Positions 1-10,939 of a stretch of 64,000 bases of DNA are shown here, one piece after another. How positions within the stretch are numbered: the first letter of the stretch is position 1; each line of letters opens with the position of its first letter. A model generated the notes under the pieces. That model made no database searches. It was not told where the DNA came from and was given only the letters and a program-made list of their open reading frames with translations. The stretch lies in the NCBI GenBank assembly GCA_039619475.1, contig CM077116.1, forward strand, positions 302,044,464-302,108,463, in the 5' to 3' direction. The stretch comes from Icerya purchasi (Eukaryota > Arthropoda > Insecta > Hemiptera > Monophlebidae). The position numbers and the translations under genes were made by a program.

Positions 1-660
1 ACCATAAAATACTTATAAACAAATTAGAGGAGATAGGAATAGCGCACAGTGTTAAAAAGTGGTTTCAGAACTACTTAAACCAAAACATATGTAAATGTAT
101 TGAATGCACGAAGTGAAAAAGAGGAATTGAATGTGGAAGTTCCGCAAGGTCTTAGCGCCAATACTGTTTATTATATGTACAAACGGTTTATACAAGGAAT
201 TAAAATATAGCTATATGTTCGCGGATAATATAGCAATAGTCACATAAAAATATTAAGGAGGCAGAAATGAAAATGCAAAAGTAATATGCAACAAATAAAA
301 CATTAAAAATGCTACATCATGCACTAGTATAATTAAGAATCAGATATGGAATTCAGGCATGGGGAATGGCTAGGAAAACATACGTGGAGAAAATAAGTAA
401 ACTGCAAATAAAATGCTCGAAATTAATATCAGATCGTGATTTCGAGACTGAAAGTAAAATAATACAAAAAGAAGACGTAATGAGCGTTAGAGGAATGTAT
501 TTATTCATAAAGAGATATGGGAATACATAATGTGACAGATAAGGAAATAGAATTGAAGATAAGAAGAAAAATAGAATACGGGCTGAGGGGAAACTATTTG
601 TACAAACTGCCGTTGGCTAAAACAAAGATAATGGGAAGAAAAAAAAAAATACGTTATAAC
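1..660 (+). pseudogene. Non-LTR retrotransposon (LINE) reverse transcriptase remnant
   Basis: Frameshifted remnant of a LINE reverse transcriptase, already in progress at the window edge. Translation of the first 100 bases gives a helix like KILINKLEEIGI followed by KKWFQNYLNQ. Near 130-180 a decayed form of the GVPQGS-LGP-LF-LY motif reads VEVPQGLSAN..YYMY. Near 215-240 FADNIAIV stands for the catalytic YADD box, with the second Asp replaced by Asn. Positions 320-440 read like LYHALVQLRIRYGIQAWG...LQIKCSKLI, the thumb region of jockey/CR1-type elements. Many stops and frame changes show that it is dead. The clade is uncertain. Confidence 0.7.
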
Positions 661-939
661 GCAATTGTTAAATAAAATGCCTAAAGAAATAATAGAGGAA
701 AAGTAAATTGGAGTGAAAAAAAAGAAAATAAAGGGAAATGGTTACAGAAAGTGGGAAATATAGGAACAATAATAAGCATGAAATAAGAGAAGAGGGTACG
801 GAAATAGAGATAAACAAAAGTGAAAAAAAGGCGAAGGAAAAGGGGCGGAATAAAATAAATAAATAAAATAAATAATAGATATTAATTATAGCTAAGTTAG
901 AAATAAGGAAAAATAGGATAAGTTCGTAATAAAATGATT

Positions 940-1082
940 TGCGCGGCGATAAAATAGTATAGTTTATAAATAGTATAGTGTAGGCATATTTAGATGTAAA
1001 AGAACTCGTCGACAAGCGTCTGGCTTGACGAGGAAATGTGTAAATATTAATAAATATACATATATTTAAAAAAAAAAACAAA
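940..1082 (+). mobile_element. Probable LINE 3' end with stem-loop and A-rich tail
   Basis: Positions 1002-1031 form a stem-loop: CTCGT pairs with ACGAG and CAAGC with GCTTG around a 5-base loop. A short AT-rich stretch and an A-rich tract (1068-1079) follow. A 3' stem-loop plus A-rich tail is usual for non-LTR elements, and this lies downstream of the reverse-transcriptase remnant on the same strand. That both belong to one element is inference. Long open frames on the other strand here are shadows. Confidence 0.45.
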
Positions 1083-1099
1083 TTAGCGCTGCGATTAAT

Positions 1100-2820
1100 C
1101 TTTAAAACTTGGTCTGCTCCATTGCTAGTCATGGCAGATGAAAATATTTCAAACACAACCGAATAGCCAGAAATAATTAGTTTTTTATTTTTATTAAAAA
1201 TCAGTAATCCTTACTGAAAAAACTTTTTCTAATATTTCATATACTTCAATTCTCTTTTATTACCTCCGACTATTCGATCGTGATATTATAATTTTCCCTC
1301 CATTGTATAAAAAAATTTCTTGTTTACTGCGCTTACCGTCTCATACATTTTATTATAAAAAGGTGAGATGAAAAGTGCACCGAGGAGCGAGCAAAAAGAA
1401 ATCGTCAAAAGTGTTTAAAGACGTATCACGCTAACAAACCGTATCGGTCAATCTAAAGAGAAGAGTAGAAAATTTAATCGAAGAGCGAACCGCGTCATAA
1501 ATCGCAAACGTACTGAAACAAATTACGAGAATAAAAAGTCGAAAGCAATCGACAAGTGAAGTGTAAAATCCTTCAATCTGATAACACGGCAGTGGAATGT
1601 AAATACCACCGTGGCGCTTCATGTCAGCGAAACAGGTTGGTCGTTACATGTTTGTTCTAATCAAGGTAAGATTAATCTCTCGCAATTAGACAACTGACTG
1701 TACGGATTTAAAGATTTCCTAAGCGTCACCGAAAAGATAAATAAACATTATAGACAAAATATCGGAATTTACATAGATTTACATTCAATTCTTTCAATTC
1801 CAGAAACGTCGATGTTAAAAATATATGAAGGTCGATACTATATAGCGGGACAAACCTCTGATAAAATTATATAGTGCCTCTAAAATCTCGTGATCTCGAT
1901 TAAATTTAAAATTATGACGACAATGAAACTATGGGCACTCCTTGGGCTAAGACGATTAAACGAGATGATGTAGTCGAAATCTAATAGCCGACAATGAATT
2001 AAAACCTGGATGCTTAAAAGTTTAAAGCATTAAATGAAGTTTTCGACACAGTGATTAAAATTTTCCAAACGTACACAAAAAGCCCACTTGCGACAGTAAT
2101 AAATACAAAGTCGGACGATTTAAATGATAAAATCAACCTACACGTACATCCAACCGCTAAATATGGGATTACATTAACTTATCGATAATCCATATGTTTT
2201 CAAAAAGTGAACGGATTTTTTTTTTCTGGGGGGGGGGCAAAGCCTCTTAGTGTGTGTGTATTTATATTGTAACGGTTCTAGACGTTAACTTGGTAGTCAG
2301 GGATGCCAACCACGAGGTTTTACGCTCGTGGATTTGATTTGTTTAGATTTTATTTAAGCTTATCAGAGAATGTTTTACTTTTTCTTTATATGATTACGAA
2401 CGGAAAACTATTTAATTGAAATTACTGAAAAATATATTAAGCAAAACTCACACCTATCTTTCGGGACCGGTCGACCGCTGAAAAAACAATATTTAGTCCG
2501 AAAATAGCGCAATTATAAATACATAACAATATATATGTAAAGTGAATATGAATGATACGTATCACTGTTGTCGGTGATCCTGGATCTATTGATGGCGATT
2601 CGGCGGTCGGTTGCGTTGCAGAAATCGGAATCGGTCGAGGAAGATTTATCGAACACTTTCGTTGAGGGCCAGTTGCATATCCGAATCCAAACTTTGCCGA
2701 ACAGCAAGAATCACTACTCGCGTCACTTCGATATTTACAATAAATTTAACGAATGTCGAACGTAGTAACAAGACGGCGACTTTTCCACGAGAAATCAAAA
2801 CGGAAGTATTTCTACAAAAT
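1100..2820. other. No recognisable gene
   Basis: AT-rich sequence with short open frames only. A T-tract directly followed by a G-tract lies at 2218-2238. Overlapping short frames on both strands at 2513-2823 have no recognisable domain and no consistent splice signals. It is probably intron 2 of Mgat2 if that gene continues to lower coordinates. Confidence 0.5.
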
Positions 2821-2869
2821 TAAAAACCGGAGCCTCCTCTACCGGTAAAACGGGACTTGACTCATTGAC

Positions 2870-2975
2870 TTGGCCGACGATCAAACTGAGGCTGACTCTT
2901 CGAAGGTAAAACTGAGACCGCTTGCTCGAAGGTAAAAACTGAGACTGACTCTATAAGGCTGCCACTGCCTTTTTC
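2870..2975. repeat. Degenerate ~30-bp tandem repeat
   Basis: Three imperfect units of the type CTGACTCTTCGAAGGTAAAA-CTGAG follow one another, with substitutions and small gaps. No coding reading is supported. Confidence 0.5.
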
Positions 2976-3544
2976 GCTAAAATCTTCACCTCGCCTTTTT
3001 TTTTAAATTATCGAACGCCTACTCGACCGTGACCGCTGGATTTTGCCGAATCAGGTAGATCCTTTTTGTTTCCAGCAGGATGCTGATTGGCTGGTCCCAC
3101 CGACAACAGTTCCATGCACGCGCACACTCGCACCCGCACCACACATTCCAAATTATTTTTATTTTTATTTATTTTTTGTTTATTATTATTTTTATACAAA
3201 TATATATGACTAATGTAATGGACACATTACAATATATATATATATATGAAAAGAACAGCGTATCTAAACGTACATATGTGTGCAGTGCAATAGTTTACTC
3301 GCACGCTCCCACGCACACACATACACACACAAATGCAAAAAATGAAGTCATGGACCAAAAAAGTCAGAATTGATTTAGAAAAGACAACAATAGGTCTAAC
3401 AGAAATTAAAGATAAAAATACATACCGAAATAAAATATAAATATGGAACGCAGTGTCAGAGCACGAAATCCAGAAAAAAAAAAGTACAAAATGAACGAAA
3501 AAAAGAAAAAAGTGTCCACGGAGAAAAAATGAAAGAAGCATGAA

Positions 3545-3997
3545 AGTTACTCACAAGGGAAGAACACGAGTTGTCAGACGCCGATTTTGATGAAATTTTG
3601 ATATATTGTAGAGTATAAAAAAATATTAGACACGTGTTTTTTTTTTATCGGCACATATGCAGTTTCAAGGGGTGAAAACCACCCCTAAAGTTCACCCTCG
3701 AAAATCGTTTTCCCTAAATATCTCGTCTTCAACTCTATATTTTTTTATGAAGCAAAATGGAAATTATTTCTCGTGCAAAGGACCAGTAATGCACAGTAAT
3801 TTAAGCAGTGGAGTTGCATCCCCTATTTTCTAGGGGGTGAAAACACCTTTTTTTTTGTCCATAATTATGGAGTAAAAAGTTATAAAATAACATAAAAAAA
3901 TAAGAAAAACATTTTTTAATGTGTACAATTAAAAAATAAAGTTGACGTGTTTCGGCATTTTCATGAATTTCTCCTTTAAAGGGGGTAAAGCACCCCT
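3545..3997 (+). repeat. Extra direct copy of the inverted-repeat arm end
   Basis: This segment matches 4027-4478 at a constant offset of about 481 bases. I can see roughly ten substitutions, for example TCAGACGCC against TTAGAAGCC and GGCACATATG against GGCTCATATG. It breaks off exactly at the CACCCCT run, where the outer end of the inverted repeat begins (CCTAGAGGATCACGCG). No such extra copy is present outside the right arm, so the structure is asymmetric. Confidence 0.85.
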
Positions 3998-4829
3998 CCT
4001 AGAGGATCACGCGAAGCAATCCGATTCCTTCTGGCAAGGAAAGTACACGAGTTGTTAGAAGCCGATTTTAATGAAATTTTGAAATGTTGTATAGTATAAA
4101 AAAGTATTAGACAGGTGTTTTTTTTTTATCGGCTCATATGCAGTTTCAAGGGGTGAAAACCATCCCTAAAGTTCACCCTCGAAAATCGTTTTCCCTAAAT
4201 ATCTCGTCTTCAACTCTATATTTTTTTATGAAGCAAAATGGAAATTATTTCTCGTGCAAAGGACCAGTAATGCACAGTAATTTAAGCAGTGGAGTTGCAT
4301 CCCCTATTTTCTAGGGGGTGAAAACACCTTTTTTTTTGTCCATAATTATGGAGTAAAAAGTTATAAAATAACATAAAAAAATAAGAAAAACATTTTTTAA
4401 CGTGTACAATTAAAAAATAAAGTTGACGTGTTTCGGCATTTTCATGAATTTCTCCTTTAAAGGGGGTAAAGCACCCCTTACAAGAAACATCAATAAATAC
4501 ACATGTATCGAGTAATCCGATTTCGTAAAAAATTTGTATGTAACGGTTTTCGAGGTCGCTGATCACGAATCCGTCATCAGATTTTGTTAATTCAAAATGG
4601 CGGGTCCAATATGGCAGGCAAAAAAGTCAAAAAAGTTTTAATTTTAATGACAAATTGTATACGAGGATTTTTGAGGTCGCTGATTACGAATCTGTTATCA
4701 ATTTTTGAAAATTCAGATTATCCTCTGTGCTTTATAACCATACAGCTCCAAACCCCTAAAACCCAGACAAGCATTCAGCCTGTGTTTTTTTAAACCAATA
4801 AACCCCAAATTCCTAAACCTCAGGCAAGC
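3998..4829 (+). repeat. Left arm of large inverted repeat (foldback-like element)
   Basis: Reverse complement of 5393-6218, with the axis at about 5108 (paired positions sum to 10216). The match begins at CCTAGAGG and is almost exact: a 285-bp stretch (4282-4566 against 5650-5934) gives the same 94-residue conceptual translation from both arms. Mismatches and 1-2 base gaps appear only towards the inner end. The arm carries runs such as GGGGTGAAAACCA and GGGGGTAAAGCACCCC, themselves short palindromes. Arms of this length with internal subrepeats recall Foldback/Galileo-type DNA elements, but I see no transposase. Confidence 0.9.
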
Positions 4830-4945
4830 CAAAGTCCTGTGCGTTAAAACCATACAGCTTCAAACCTCTAAACATCAGACGGCCCGATGGCCTATGACTA
4901 AATCCGCACAACTCCTGAACTGTAGGCAGACGCAAGGCCTATTCA
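4736..4945 (+). repeat. ~55-bp subrepeats at the inner end of the left arm
   Basis: Four degenerate units start near 4736, 4792, 4847 and 4898. Each has the form AACCATACAGCTCCAAACC followed by CCTAAAC, a CAGAC/CAGGC block and a CCTGTG/GGCCTATG end. The right arm keeps about two units, so the array differs in length between arms. Tandem subrepeats inside terminal inverted repeats are a known trait of Foldback elements. Confidence 0.7.
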
Positions 4946-5392
4946 TTGTGGTATACTGGAAAACCGTTCTTATAATTTACTTATTTAAAAAATTATCGGT
5001 ACGATTCAACCTATGTATTTATTTATTTCTTTATCAATTTATTAACGGGAATCACTCTCTTCTTATGAAAATAATTACGAAAGAAGTGGCCAAAGATAAT
5101 TTTAGTAATATAATCATTTTTTTTTTTTTAGAATGAACCCTTATACATTAGGAGAATTACATTCAATGAGTAAATCTAAACATTTATTAGTAATTCTCAC
5201 AATCAATAAACACTAAACAGCATATTAATACTATTATAGATATAATTGGTACTGCTATCATGCTCAATAAATCTGCGAAAATCTGAAATATAATAATCAA
5301 CATTTTTAAAAATAAACATCTTTCTTTTAACATGGGCTCGTTCAGGAAGGTGATGTTTATTTTGCTTGTTAAAGCTTTAGTCAAAACAGTCT
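4830..5392. other. Central spacer of the inverted repeat
   Basis: AT-rich spacer of about 560 bases between the two arms. The longest frames (80 residues on +, 65 on -) are hydrophobic, low-complexity and without motifs. No transposase signature is visible, so the element, if it is one, is non-autonomous. Confidence 0.6.
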
Positions 5393-6218
5393 GTCAGGGG
5401 TTTGGGAGTTTGGAGTTTGTTGGATTAAAAAAACAAGCTGAATGCCTGTCTGGGTTTTAGGGGTTTGGAGCTATATGGTTATAAAGCACAGAGGATAATT
5501 TTAATTTTCAAAAATTGATAACAGATTCGTAATCAGCGACCTCAAAAATCCTCGTATACAATTTGTCATTAAAATTGAAACTTTTTTGACTTTTTTGCCT
5601 GCCATATTGGACCCGCCATTTTGAATTAACAAAATCTGATGACGGATTCGTGATCAGCGACCTCGAAAACCGTTACATACAAATTTTTTACGAAATCGGA
5701 TTACTCGATACATGTGTATTTATTGATGTTTCTTGTAAGGGGTGCTTTACCCCCTTTAAAGGAGAAATTCATGAAAATGCCGAAACACGTCAACTTTATT
5801 TTTTAATTGTACACGTTAAAAAATGTTTTTCTTATTTTTTTATGTTATTTTATAACTTTTTACTCCATAATTATGGACAAAAAAAAAGGTGTTTTCACCC
5901 CCTAGAAAATAGGGGATGCAACTCCACTGCTTAAATTACTGTGCATTACTGGTCCTTTGCACGAGAAATAATTTCCATTTTGCTTCATAAAAAAATATAG
6001 AGTTGAAGACGAGATATTTAGGGAAAACGATTTTCGAGGGTGAACTTTAGGGATGGTTTTCACCCCTTGAAACTGCATATGAGCCGATAAAAAAAAAACA
6101 CCTGTCTAATACTTTTTTATACTATACAACATTTCAAAATTTCATTAAAATCGGCTTCTAACAACTCGTGTACTTTCCTTGCCAGAAGGAATCGGATTGC
6201 TTCGCGTGATCCTCTAGG
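5393..6218 (-). repeat. Right arm of large inverted repeat
   Basis: Mirror of 3998-4829, ending at CCTCTAGG (6211-6218). Beyond it the sequence turns into TTAATTAATTAATTAATTA (6230-6248), which is unrelated to the left flank. I cannot see a clear target-site duplication. The open frame at 5650-5934 is simply the mirror of 4282-4566 and has no protein-like features. Confidence 0.9.
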
Positions 6219-6431
6219 GTCTATGCGCGTTTAATTAATTAATTAATTATATGGGCGCGAAAAGGTGAAATTGATCTTCCTTTCTGTTAAACTTATAGGG
6301 GTTCTGTTTTATTTCACTTTGTCTTCTTTTTTCTTACATTTTCAGGCCGAATTTTATTTATTTATTTATTTTTTTAATTTTAAGTTTCGTTTCCACTAAT
6401 CGCTCTCTGTAGCGTATTTAAAAAGTTCGCG

Positions 6432-6540
6432 ATAATAATAATAACAATAATGGCAATAATAATAATAACAATAATGGCAATAATAATAATAACAATAATG
6501 GCAATAATAATAATAATAATAATAATAATAAACGATTTGA
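6432..6540. repeat. Compound (AAT)n / 24-bp minisatellite
   Basis: Three copies of a 24-base unit made of AAT triplets interrupted by AAC and TGGC run into pure (AAT)n. A T-rich block just after it (6551-6580) is roughly complementary, so the strand could fold back. Confidence 0.85.
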
Positions 6541-6579
6541 TCGGATTCTATTATTTTTATTATTGTTGTTACTGTTATT

Positions 6580-7314
6580 TTATAATTTAGTAGGTGGGAA
6601 AATTATTCTTTTCAAAAATTATTTTTAAAATTGATCGATAACAGTGACGTGACTGTAAATTAAGCAGTAGGAGGAATGTAGGTTTCCTATTTTTACAGCA
6701 TAAATTTGTTTTGTCTGATTTATTAATTTTATTGAAAACTACGTGTAGTCTTAAAACACCAACCTTGTAACCTTCTGTCCGTTAATATGTAATATTCAAT
6801 AACGCAATTACGGGAATATAGAACATTATTTTGCTAGCTTCATTAGACATACATATATATATAATATATAATTTCTGAAATCGCTTTGAATATTAATATG
6901 GCAGTTGTGTTTCATTTCTTGATTTAATTTCAAATTCTGTTACTCCCTGAATTCCATAATGAGAATTTTAAACAAGTCTAGAAAATCGCTGGAAATAATG
7001 AATATAGAAAAATATATAGAGGGTAAGCCCTTTACGGTTAACGCTTGCATTCAACTTATGAAAAACGCAATTGAATAAAAATGTTTTTTTTTTTTCCTGT
7101 TAATTTCGACTAGAAAAATACAAAATGTACGGCGGCGGTTAGGGCTACCTTTGCCGCGCCGATATTTCTGTACAACTACGAATAAATCTCATTACTGTAA
7201 AACGAAGCGTTTACAGAATTGTTCTCATAAAGTATAACTTTATTATTACATGTTGCAGATCAGAGAAAAATCTATATAATAACAAAAATCATCACAGTGT
7301 TTAAAAAAGCTTAC
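6580..7314. other. Intronic sequence downstream of Mgat2 exon 2
   Basis: AT-rich, without gene-like frames. On the minus strand it lies directly after the exon 2 splice donor and is taken as the start of intron 2. Confidence 0.55.
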
Positions 7315-7533
7315 TTGAATAACTATGACTAGAGATTCATTTTGCAAAGGACCGAACATGTCTTGATTCCAGACCATTTGCAAACGATTGTAATTACGGA
7401 TACGACGCCTGATTTCCGATATTTCCAACGGAGGAAATCTGACTGTTGCATTGTCGGAAATCACTTCACGTACTGCTGTTCCGGAAGAACTACTAAAATT
7501 ACCCGGTGGACTAGTTAAATATTTGCGATATTT
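7315..7533 (-). CDS. Mgat2: Mgat2 coding exon 2 (GlcNAc-transferase II, partial)
   Basis: Exon of 219 bases (73 codons, phase 0 at both ends) of alpha-1,6-mannosyl-glycoprotein 2-beta-N-acetylglucosaminyltransferase, the Golgi enzyme that adds GlcNAc to the alpha-1,6 mannose arm of N-glycans. On the minus strand it starts after a pyrimidine-rich acceptor (ATTTCTATTTCGCAG) and ends at a GTAAGC donor. The frame is fully open across it. Residues 37-73 include EISEIRRRIRNYN and FGPLQNESLVIVIQ, which match the start of the family's catalytic region as I know it (FGPLQN-S-IVIQVH in the fly). The acceptor phase fits exon 1 at 13759-13980. The nucleotide-binding and catalytic exons are not in the window; they should lie below position 1. 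Identification is from memory of the family. Confidence 0.78.
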
Positions 7534-8084
7534 CTGCGAAATAGAAATTTCGTAACGAACAGAGTTTATTCACGTTGAACGGTAATATTTCGTACAGTTA
7601 CGATAACGATAATAATGAAATAGAATAAAAATGCAGTTTGAAAAGAGCTGTTAATCGATGGATTTCATAAATCGCCGCCGAATTTCATTATCGCTGTTAT
7701 GCGACTAAAAATCGCTGCTAATTAGAAAATTGCGATAGAGCCGACATTGGAAATCATTGCCTAATGAATAAATAATTAAAATTCGCATTAATAATTAATT
7801 TTATCCGCCATCAAATGGGAAGTGTTCGTAAAATGTACTATATTTCAAAAACATAATCGGTTAATTTTTTTCTTATTCTCTTACGGTGCTCATGAGCATA
7901 ATATCGTTAGTCTTAATAGTATGGCGCTACCTGCCGACGGTTTTATGAAAAACCAGAAATTAACCATTAGAAGAAGCGCATCGTTACTAGTGAGTTTCTC
8001 GTCAGGTTTTCTGCTCGTAATTTTTGTTGTTCGCTGTCCTATCTATCCACCGGCTCGGCATTCTTTCCTAATACCCTATTTGAT

Positions 8085-8490
8085 TTGACTTATTCGCTAT
8101 TAAACCATCTCCGTTCATCACTTCCTCTGATCTCTGTCATTCCAACATTATTCTATAAGTCTGCTGCTTCCGGTTTTCCTTCACTCAGTCAGTTCTGTGG
8201 ATCCCCGCAATACTGGTCATGCAACGAATACTTCTCCTTTTTTTTTTTAAAAGTTCATTTTTCTATTCAACAATAATCTCATGAACAACTTAACCATCTT
8301 CCGCTTACCGTATCATTTTTGCTTGGTTTCTGCAACTCCATCATTATATACCATAAGTCTACTCCCAGCTTCGCGCATCCATTTCTTCTTCACTCGGTCA
8401 CTAACCCGTCTTCTCGATTTCCCCTCAACTGGAAACGAATATATTGTACCGACTCTTCTAAAGGTTCATTTTTCTATTCAGCCTCCTTCC
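8085..8490 (+). repeat. Diverged direct duplication (~200-bp period)
   Basis: Two neighbouring blocks share the order TTAACCATCT, CATTATNNTATAAGTCTNCT, TTCNCTCNGTCA, AACGAATA and AAAGTTCATTTTTCTATTCA. The second block starts about 200 bases after the first. They are diverged, and frames across them are not protein-like. Confidence 0.55.
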
Positions 8491-9089
8491 ATTCCTTACA
8501 GTATGCCTCTTTCACTCTCTCGTTCTCTCTTCACTGTTAATAGTTCCTTCCTTCTATTTCGTTCTTTTAAAATCGGCTTCAAATTTACTCCTTGACATCT
8601 CTCCACAGTAATTTGTTTCTAGGTCATAACTTTTGGCGCTTCTCAATGAAAAAAAAAAAAAAAAAAAAAAGAAATTCCAGCGAGGTAAAAAACTATTGAG
8701 TTTCGTTTTCAATAAGCCATTTATTTATTCGTTTCTTTTTAAGTTTTTCCTAACCCCCGGTAGTTTTTAAAGACTGTAAAATTGCTAAAGAATTTTAAAA
8801 GAAACAGGATTGGCGGTCAAGGCGGCTTGCCCTTTTGGCTCGAAGCGCAGAGTTATATATATTCGTATATATGTATATATATATTTTTTTTTTTGAGTAT
8901 TTTCGGATTCTTTGGGGGGAGGGCGGTCGCCAGTTGAAGGCATTACCTAACATTCGATTGTATTAGTGAGAGAGAGGGAAAAACGAATTAGGAATTAAAT
9001 ATTACTGACGATAGAAGCAATGAAGGACGCTATAATAGGAATGATTGCCGGGGATGGAAGTGAAAGAATAAACGAAGCACTATATGGAG

Positions 9090-10085
9090 TAGGCAAACCG
9101 AGTTTCAGGAGTTGCCTATAGAAGTGAAAGCGTTGTGATCTGCGTCGCCGAGTAAATCTTTACGGTCGAGCTAATGGCCATTCTACGTTCCATAATTTAT
9201 ATTTCCCCCCTTCGATCTTCTTCTAAATATTTAATGATCTCTGACTCCACGTGTGCTCTTAAAGCTATTTCCTCACATTTCCCCTTTCACTCCTCTCATT
9301 TTTTTATCCTCCGTTCACACTCTTTTCTCACTTCATGCTATCCGCATTGATATGCTCTGGATCCCCAGTCGTATGGGAATGAAGGGTAACGAAATGGCAG
9401 ATTCCCTGGCTCAGATTGCTCTGTATCCTCCCGCTTTTATTAATACTCGCTTCTAATTTGCTCCCACTGGGTAAAAAGTTTCATGCTAGATTTTGCTCAG
9501 ATTTTTACGTCTCCTCCTTTTCCAATCAACCTTCCTTTTATTTTGCCGCATCTGTATTTTATATTATTTTTATTTGTTTATAACGCGTGTATCATATATA
9601 AATAAATTTATTCGATTTGATTTTCCATCCAACCTAATCTACCCGGCCTTGGTTTTACAATTTTCCTTCGCTTCGCCATTCCGTTATTGTCTCCATTATC
9701 TGTTTACGTCTCAATCATACTCTTCTTCCTTCCTCACGTTTTCGTTTTCGTCTCGCACTATCCCCTAGTTACCCTTTTCATCCTGACGACGAAGCCGTCC
9801 GCGATCCTGACCATATCTTCTTTGAATGTCCATCCCTCGTGAACGAACGTACACTTCTTTGTACTCCGATCTGTGATCACTTAAGCTCTGCAATCCTTAT
9901 TGCGCTTCGTATATCTTGCGGTTTCCGTCGATCTCCGTTGCTCCGATCCTCCGTTCTTTTATCCTATAAATATTTGACACCGACTCTACATTTAACTGAT
10001 TCCTTTCCCTCGTGTGTCGTTTCCGGGCGAAAATCCGTTGCTGGCATTCCCAAAGGGAGGGGAAATAAAAAAAAAAAATTAAAAC
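9090..10085 (+). pseudogene. LINE 3' end: RNase H domain, zinc-knuckle tail and poly-A
   Basis: Degenerate 3' part of an RNase H-bearing non-LTR retrotransposon (I/R1/LOA-type group by domain content). Translation near 9105-9280 reads GVAYRSESVVI, IFTVELMAILRSI and SDSTCALKAI, the first strands of RNase H with its Glu and Asp. Positions 9355-9425 read WIPSRMGMKGNEMADSLAQIA, the end of the domain (WIPSH-GI-GNE-AD-LA). Positions 9786-9890 read DDEAVRDPDHIFFECPSLVNER, like the C-terminal HILFEC motif of these elements. An A-tract at 10067-10079 marks the 3' end. Frames change between the segments, so it is not functional. Confidence 0.75.
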
Positions 10086-10089
10086 TCAG

Positions 10090-10890
10090 TTAAAATTTAA
10101 CATAAAGAAATATACACTGGTTGCAAATAAGTCGATCAGAGTTAATAAAAATGATAAATTGATAAACGATATAATTCTTTATTGACTAATTCGGTGGTTC
10201 ATTAATTTGAATCGGTTCGTTATTATTACTATTTACCTGTTCGTTAAGTTGTAAACAATGTTAAGTTTTTATCGATTAGCGAGTAATATGCTATTTCATT
10301 GAATACGGATATTAACCCTTTTTTGTACGAATACTTAATTTACTCAAATGGCGACCAGTCTGTAGAAACCGTTTTTCATCCTATTTCTGTGAGTTAGCTG
10401 TTATTATTTAACAGTTTCGTGTATTGTTTTAAATTTGCATATTTGGGCCATTTAATTTTATAAATATTGTACAAGAGCTTTGAATTTTTGGCTATTGAAA
10501 TATTCACGACAGAGGCAAAGTTTAGCACTTTTAGTTCTTTAAAGATGAATGGTAGATCTAAAAGACATAATTTTTTTTTCTTCTATCTATGTAATTTGAT
10601 TACCGAACCTTTATAAAACGTTCATAATTTCTGTTTATTCTTCGTTTTTCAATAAATTCGAGAAAAGAATTGAATCGACACGTTTTGGAGTTTACATACA
10701 TATTCTCTTTTTTTTGCAATGTTAAAAAGGTGGCCTGCAGGAATCTTGTACAACTTTTCTCAGTTACTTTTGCTGTTAGCTGGGATCGATGAAAACGTAA
10801 TTTAGAATAATTGTAGGATTAAAAAGGCGAAGGTTCGGTTTTACGGAAGTAGAGTAATCATTAATTTATTCAATTCAAGATCATAATTCT
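10090..10890. other. Intronic spacer, nothing recognised
   Basis: AT-rich DNA between the LINE poly-A and the gypsy remnant, with no protein-like frame. Confidence 0.5.
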
Positions 10891-10939
10891 AAACCGGTTT
10901 CTGATCGTAAAGCCGATACTGCGAACGTTTTTATTACAA

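Noticed and set aside
668..1156. 162-residue minus-strand frame
   Set aside because: Phe/Leu/Ile/Tyr-rich reading of the antisense of an A-rich LINE region; no conserved motif or splice sites.
3227..3541. 104-residue hydrophobic minus-strand frame
   Set aside because: Produced by A-rich and (AC)n/(AT)n sequence read in antisense; no signal peptide or family pattern.
4282..4566. 94-residue open frame on -, with an identical copy on + at 5650-5934
   Set aside because: It is the same inverted-repeat sequence read from each arm. The peptide has no domain, and identity follows from arm identity, not from two genes.
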